A stretch of 44,667 nucleotides of DNA, taken from contig JAEULX010000146.1 of the NCBI GenBank assembly GCA_016793685.1, forward strand, positions 1 through 44,667, in the 5' to 3' direction. The stretch's first letter is position 1; the number at the start of each line of letters is the position of its first letter. The DNA comes from Bradyrhizobiaceae bacterium (GTDB taxonomy: Bacteria; Pseudomonadota; Alphaproteobacteria; Rhizobiales; Xanthobacteraceae). Both the position numbers and the translations under genes were made by a program. Shown piece by piece: positions 41,507 through 44,667 of the stretch. A model generated the notes under the pieces. That model searched no databases, was not told the DNA's origin, and saw nothing but the letters and a program-made list of their open reading frames with translations.

Positions 41507-43219
41507 TTAGCCCTCCTCGGACAGAAAGGAGGGTTGATCCGGGGCCGGCTTCCGGGGTCGGCCACGGCGTTTCGGCGACTCGGCCGGGGACGCTTCGGAA
41601 GCGGGCGCGGCCTCGGGTTCGCCTTCGGGCGGGACGGCGGCGGGCGGCAGGCTCGCGACGGCGAGGCTGTAGTCGTCGCGCCTCCATTCGCATTTCTGCA
41701 TCACCGACTGCGGGATCTTCTTCACCGTCAGGTTGTCGAACGTGTCGAGATTGGCGCGAAACGCCTTGCAGCAGATGAGCAGGCTACGCTCCGGACCGAC
41801 CTCCTCGGCGATGGCGCGAAGCTGGTCGTGGGTGAGGCTCTGCGTCGTGACGTAGATGAAATCCCGCTCGGACGAGCGGCCATGCAGCCAGTAATGCGCT
41901 TCGGACGGCGCGTAGGTGAAGCCCATCAGCTTGCAGACGGCCTCGGCCAGCATCGCGCCGTTGAACTCGCGGCTGATCACCCAGTTATCCCAGCGGTCCT
42001 TTTCCAGCAGCGACGGGGCGAGGCGGTAGTAGCGGAAGCCGCCGCCGCCCTTCCAGCCGACGGCCTCGGTGATGCCGCCGGGATCGGCGCCGTCGATCAC
42101 CTTCTTCAGGCGCGGGATGATGTGGGTGTGGCAGTGCTCCCCCAGTTCCACCATGATCCAACGGCGGCCCATCTTGTGGGCGACTGCGCCGGTGGTGCCG
42201 GAACCGGCGAAGGAGTCGAGCACGAGGTCGCCATGAACAGTGGCCAGATCTAAGATTCTCTTAAGAAGTTTTTCTGGCTTCGGAGTCGCGAAGGGGTCTT
42301 CCGCATTGACAGCTTTCACTTCTTCACGCGCTTCATGGTTATTTCCCGCCTCAGAATGCAGCCACACCGTCGGTGCTGGCGGTCCTGCTATCTTTAGCTC
42401 ATTGAGAAACGTTTTGCGGGAAGGGGCTGCAGTGCCATCAGATCCAAACCAAATCTCGTCATTTTCATCCATCTGACGAAGTGCTTCTTCCGGAAATCGG
42501 GGCGATGCTCCTCGCGGGGTTGACCAGACTACGCCGTTCTTAAACGTGAATGTGAAACTCTGTTCCCTCGCGCTTCCCGAGCGCTTCGCGTACAGAGGCG
42601 TGGATTTCCAAGGTCCTTTTGGATGATTATCCGGATTTCTATAACGATCATCCATTTCTTGACTGCGGCTGAGGCGATACGGCCGCCAACGTTCTTTGGC
42701 TTTAGCGTAGATGAGCACATGATCGTGGCTCTCTGACAACCACTTGGTGTCATTCGCTACTGTATATTTTTTCTGCCAGATAGCATTGGACACAAAGTTG
42801 CCTCTTCCAAATATCTCGTCGCATATTACTTTGAGATAATGCACCTCGTTATCATCAATTGTAATCCATATGGACCCTTCCTCTGAAAGTAAGCGAGCCA
42901 GCGATTCCAGGCGGTCGCGCATCATAGTGAGCCACAAGGAATGCTCAAGGCCGTCGTCGTAATGCTCGAATGCGGAGCCGGTATTGTAGGGCGGGTCAAT
43001 GAAGATACATTTCACTTTGCCGGCAAAGTCCTGCTCCAGCGCCTTCAGCGCCAGCAGGTTATCGCCGAAGATCAGACGGCTGTCGAAGATATCGGCTTCG
43101 CTGACCCGTTCCTCGGCATGGTAAGACTTCTCTGGGTCCTCGATCAGGATGCGCGGCTCCAGCCGTGGCCGCTCGTCCTTGCCGATCCAGGTCAGTTCCA
43201 GGCGCTGCTTCCGGCTCAT
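41507..43219 (-). CDS. mod: Type III-like DNA methyltransferase, Mod subunit
   Basis: A 570-residue adenine methyltransferase of the beta group. The catalytic DPPY (75-78, in FIDPPYNTG) comes before the SAM-binding FAGSGTTG (337-344). The region between them would hold target recognition. The C-terminus carries RRGRPRKP, an AT-hook-like motif that is not usual in Mod proteins. The ATG at 43219 overlaps the stop of the small gene upstream (ATGA), so an earlier start at 43255 is rejected. The recognition sequence cannot be read from this. Confidence 0.93.
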   Translation of the reverse strand: MSRKQRLELTWIGKDERPRLEPRILIEDPEKSYHAEERVSEADIFDSRLIFGDNLLALKALEQDFAGKVKCIFIDPPYNTGSAFEHYDDGLEHSLWLTMMRDRLESLARLLSEEGSIWITIDDNEVHYLKVICDEIFGRGNFVSNAIWQKKYTVANDTKWLSESHDHVLIYAKAKERWRPYRLSRSQEMDDRYRNPDNHPKGPWKSTPLYAKRSGSAREQSFTFTFKNGVVWSTPRGASPRFPEEALRQMDENDEIWFGSDGTAAPSRKTFLNELKIAGPPAPTVWLHSEAGNNHEAREEVKAVNAEDPFATPKPEKLLKRILDLATVHGDLVLDSFAGSGTTGAVAHKMGRRWIMVELGEHCHTHIIPRLKKVIDGADPGGITEAVGWKGGGGFRYYRLAPSLLEKDRWDNWVISREFNGAMLAEAVCKLMGFTYAPSEAHYWLHGRSSERDFIYVTTQSLTHDQLRAIAEEVGPERSLLICCKAFRANLDTFDNLTVKKIPQSVMQKCEWRRDDYSLAVASLPPAAVPPEGEPEAAPASEASPAESPKRRGRPRKPAPDQPSFLSEEG

Positions 43220-43476
43220 GCCCGAAGGTTTCCAGGTGACGGAATGCGCTCCCACTCGCTCAGATCATGGGAGATGCCGAGCATTCCCAGGTCGGTGCCA
43301 TCGGACGGCATGAACGTATGCCCACCAGCAACGTCATCGGCGGCCGCCTCCGGTGAGTGATAGGATCCCAGGTTTTCGCCGCGGAAAAACACCTCGTAGC
43401 GGCCGCTATCAGAGGGCCTTAACTCGACCAGCCCTTCGCGCGTTTTCCAGTCGTACCTCACGGCGTTCCTTTTCAT
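43216..43476 (-). CDS. Small protein within the restriction operon, unknown
   Basis: An 86-residue protein locked between the SNF2-type helicase and Mod genes by ATGA overlaps on both sides. The N-terminus is basic (MKRNAVRYDWKTREGLVELR). The middle, YEVFFRGENLGSYHSPEAAADDVAG, vaguely recalls AP2-like or other small DNA-binding folds, and GHTFMPSDGTDLGMLGISHDLSEW follows. I do not know the family. Coupled translation suggests it is needed in fixed amounts with the restriction proteins. Confidence 0.75.
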   Translation of the reverse strand: MKRNAVRYDWKTREGLVELRPSDSGRYEVFFRGENLGSYHSPEAAADDVAGGHTFMPSDGTDLGMLGISHDLSEWERIPSPGNLRA

Positions 43477-44667
43477 GCGACCTCCCAGCGAATGGTGAAC
43501 AGGGGCGTCAGCGTTGGTGCCAACTTCAGGTTCTCCTGAATGCGATCGAGCATTGCTTCGACGTCCGCCCTGATCTGGGCGCGCCGGTCGAAGAACTCCG
43601 CCTTCATCTTGTCGCGCTTGGCCTCCAGGGTGCCGATCCGGCGCTTTTCGGCAAGTTTCTCCTGCATGGCGAGATTGGCGCCGCGTAGCGCCTTCTTCGC
43701 CTCCTTGATCTCGGCTTCCAGTGCTTTCACCTCGGCTGCGAAGGCCGTTTCAAGATCATCGGCATAGGCGTCAAGCTTGTCGTTCTCGGTGTCGAGCCAC
43801 TCGCTGTTCTGCTGATCGGCGAGATTCAGAAGCGCCTGTCGCTTGGCGTCTTCCAGCGCAAGCAGCGCCGCCTCGGGCGCGGGATTTGCCGGAGCTCCGT
43901 TCAGCCGTGCCGGCACTCGGAAGAGGCGGGTGATCGTTTCTTCGTGCACGGCGGCGCCGTCATCGGGCTGAGGTGAGAGCACCAAGTGCTCGCGGGTGAT
44001 CGCCGGGGTTTCGATGCGGAGTTTCGCAACCCGCAGCCAACCGGATCGGCCGCAAAGCTGCTCCACGTCGGCGAGCCGGCCGCCGGGATAGGCGCTCAGG
44101 TCGAACACCAGATGCGCGGGAGTTGCGAAGGACCGCTTCTTGGCGCGGGCCACCAGCTCGGTCGCCAATGTGCCCTCGATCAGGCGAAAAAACTTCCAGC
44201 CGCGGTCGTCGGCGATCGGCCATTCCGTCGTGTAGGTCGTGCCGTCGTAATCGAAGCGGCGTTCGTCATTCGCGTGAAAGCGGGCGCCCGGCAGCTCCGC
44301 CTCGGCGACGATGAGAAGCTGGCGGTCGAACTCGTTCAGGTTCTTGCGGATCTCGCCGTCGCGACCCTTGAGCTTGTGGATGACGGCTTCGTCGACGCTT
44401 TCCAACAAGCGCTTGCGGGCGTCGAGCACCTGCTCGCTGATCTGGGCTTGCAGGTCTTCCTGAAGCTGATCGAACGCCGTATTGATCTCGGTTTCGGTAC
44501 GAGCGCTCTGCACAATTTCGAGAATGCGGCGCTCGATATCGACGCCGCGCTCGATGACGCCGAGCACCTCGTCGCTGGCGCCGAACACGCCCTCGAACAG
44601 GTTGAACTTGTCCTTCAGCAACTCGTAGACCCGCTGCTCGGCGCGGTTCTTGAGGTTGAGGAAGTTG
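43473..44667 (-). CDS. SNF2-type helicase, C-terminal part (runs off window)
   Basis: The last 397 residues of a larger protein; the 5' part lies beyond position 44667. The visible start, NFLNLKNRAEQRVYELLKDK followed by FNLFEGVFGASDEVLG, is the end of the helicase C domain of RapA/HepA-like SNF2 helicases found in restriction and phage-defence operons. A long coiled coil (about residues 285-385) follows, with charged heptads such as EVKALEAEIKEAKKAL. It heads the operon that continues with the small protein, mod and res. The ATP-binding half is not in the window, so activity cannot be judged. Confidence 0.88.
   Translation of the reverse strand, partial: NFLNLKNRAEQRVYELLKDKFNLFEGVFGASDEVLGVIERGVDIERRILEIVQSARTETEINTAFDQLQEDLQAQISEQVLDARKRLLESVDEAVIHKLKGRDGEIRKNLNEFDRQLLIVAEAELPGARFHANDERRFDYDGTTYTTEWPIADDRGWKFFRLIEGTLATELVARAKKRSFATPAHLVFDLSAYPGGRLADVEQLCGRSGWLRVAKLRIETPAITREHLVLSPQPDDGAAVHEETITRLFRVPARLNGAPANPAPEAALLALEDAKRQALLNLADQQNSEWLDTENDKLDAYADDLETAFAAEVKALEAEIKEAKKALRGANLAMQEKLAEKRRIGTLEAKRDKMKAEFFDRRAQIRADVEAMLDRIQENLKLAPTLTPLFTIRWEVA

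Overview
The window reads as the backbone of a self-transmissible, GC-rich plasmid (or a large replicon with a plasmid-type transfer, replication and partition core) from a Proteobacterium, most likely an alphaproteobacterium. That placement is an inference from the RepA type, the codon bias and the P-type trb genes. The strongest plasmid evidence is a TrwC-type relaxase next to an R388-like nick region, six iterons with a DnaA box beside repA, parAB, and a nearly complete P-type mating-pair formation system.

Layout. (1) 1-5.2 kb: oriT, then a trwA-trwB-trwC-like operon (accessory RHH protein, coupling protein, relaxase/helicase), in the same order as R388. (2) 5.2-8.4 kb: two terminator-like hairpins, oriV with iterons, repA, and parA/parB with shared short operator-like repeats. 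(3) 8.4-19.3 kb: type IV secretion. trbC-D-E, a second pilin-like gene, a VirB5-like gene and trbL run leftward. trbF-G-I run rightward. An RHH protein, a TraF pilin peptidase and an isolated trbB follow. A perfect FNR/FixK-type palindrome and TAGCAT repeats lie before trbB. (4) 19.4-34.8 kb: catabolic cargo. gcdH, thiolase, 3-hydroxyacyl-CoA dehydrogenase and enoyl-CoA hydratase form a complete glutaryl-CoA to acetyl-CoA route, transcribed away from an IclR regulator across a strong palindrome. On the other strand lie an acyl-CoA dehydrogenase, an acyl-CoA ligase, a branched-chain-type ABC transporter (liv), a thioesterase, a nitronate monooxygenase and a universal stress protein. (5) 34.9-44.7 kb: a defence/mobility island. 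It holds a winged-helix plus PD-(D/E)XK-like nuclease and a Xer-like tyrosine recombinase bracketed by two dif-like 11-6-11 sites, a DUF433/DUF5615 toxin-antitoxin pair, a WGR protein, and a type III-like restriction-modification operon. That operon includes a small unknown protein and a SNF2-type helicase that runs off the right edge.

How it works together (inference): the trw-like genes process and couple the DNA, the trb genes build the pore and pilus, and rep/par maintain the replicon. The cargo lets a host import an organic acid, activate it to a CoA thioester and oxidise it to acetyl-CoA. The right-hand island protects the replicon or stabilises it in the host.

The most unusual parts are the recombinase-nuclease cassette between the two dif-like sites, the oxygen-regulator-type box before trbB, the repeats shared between the par and rep promoters, and the 86-residue protein inside the restriction operon. 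All functional names come from reading motifs by eye; no database search was run.
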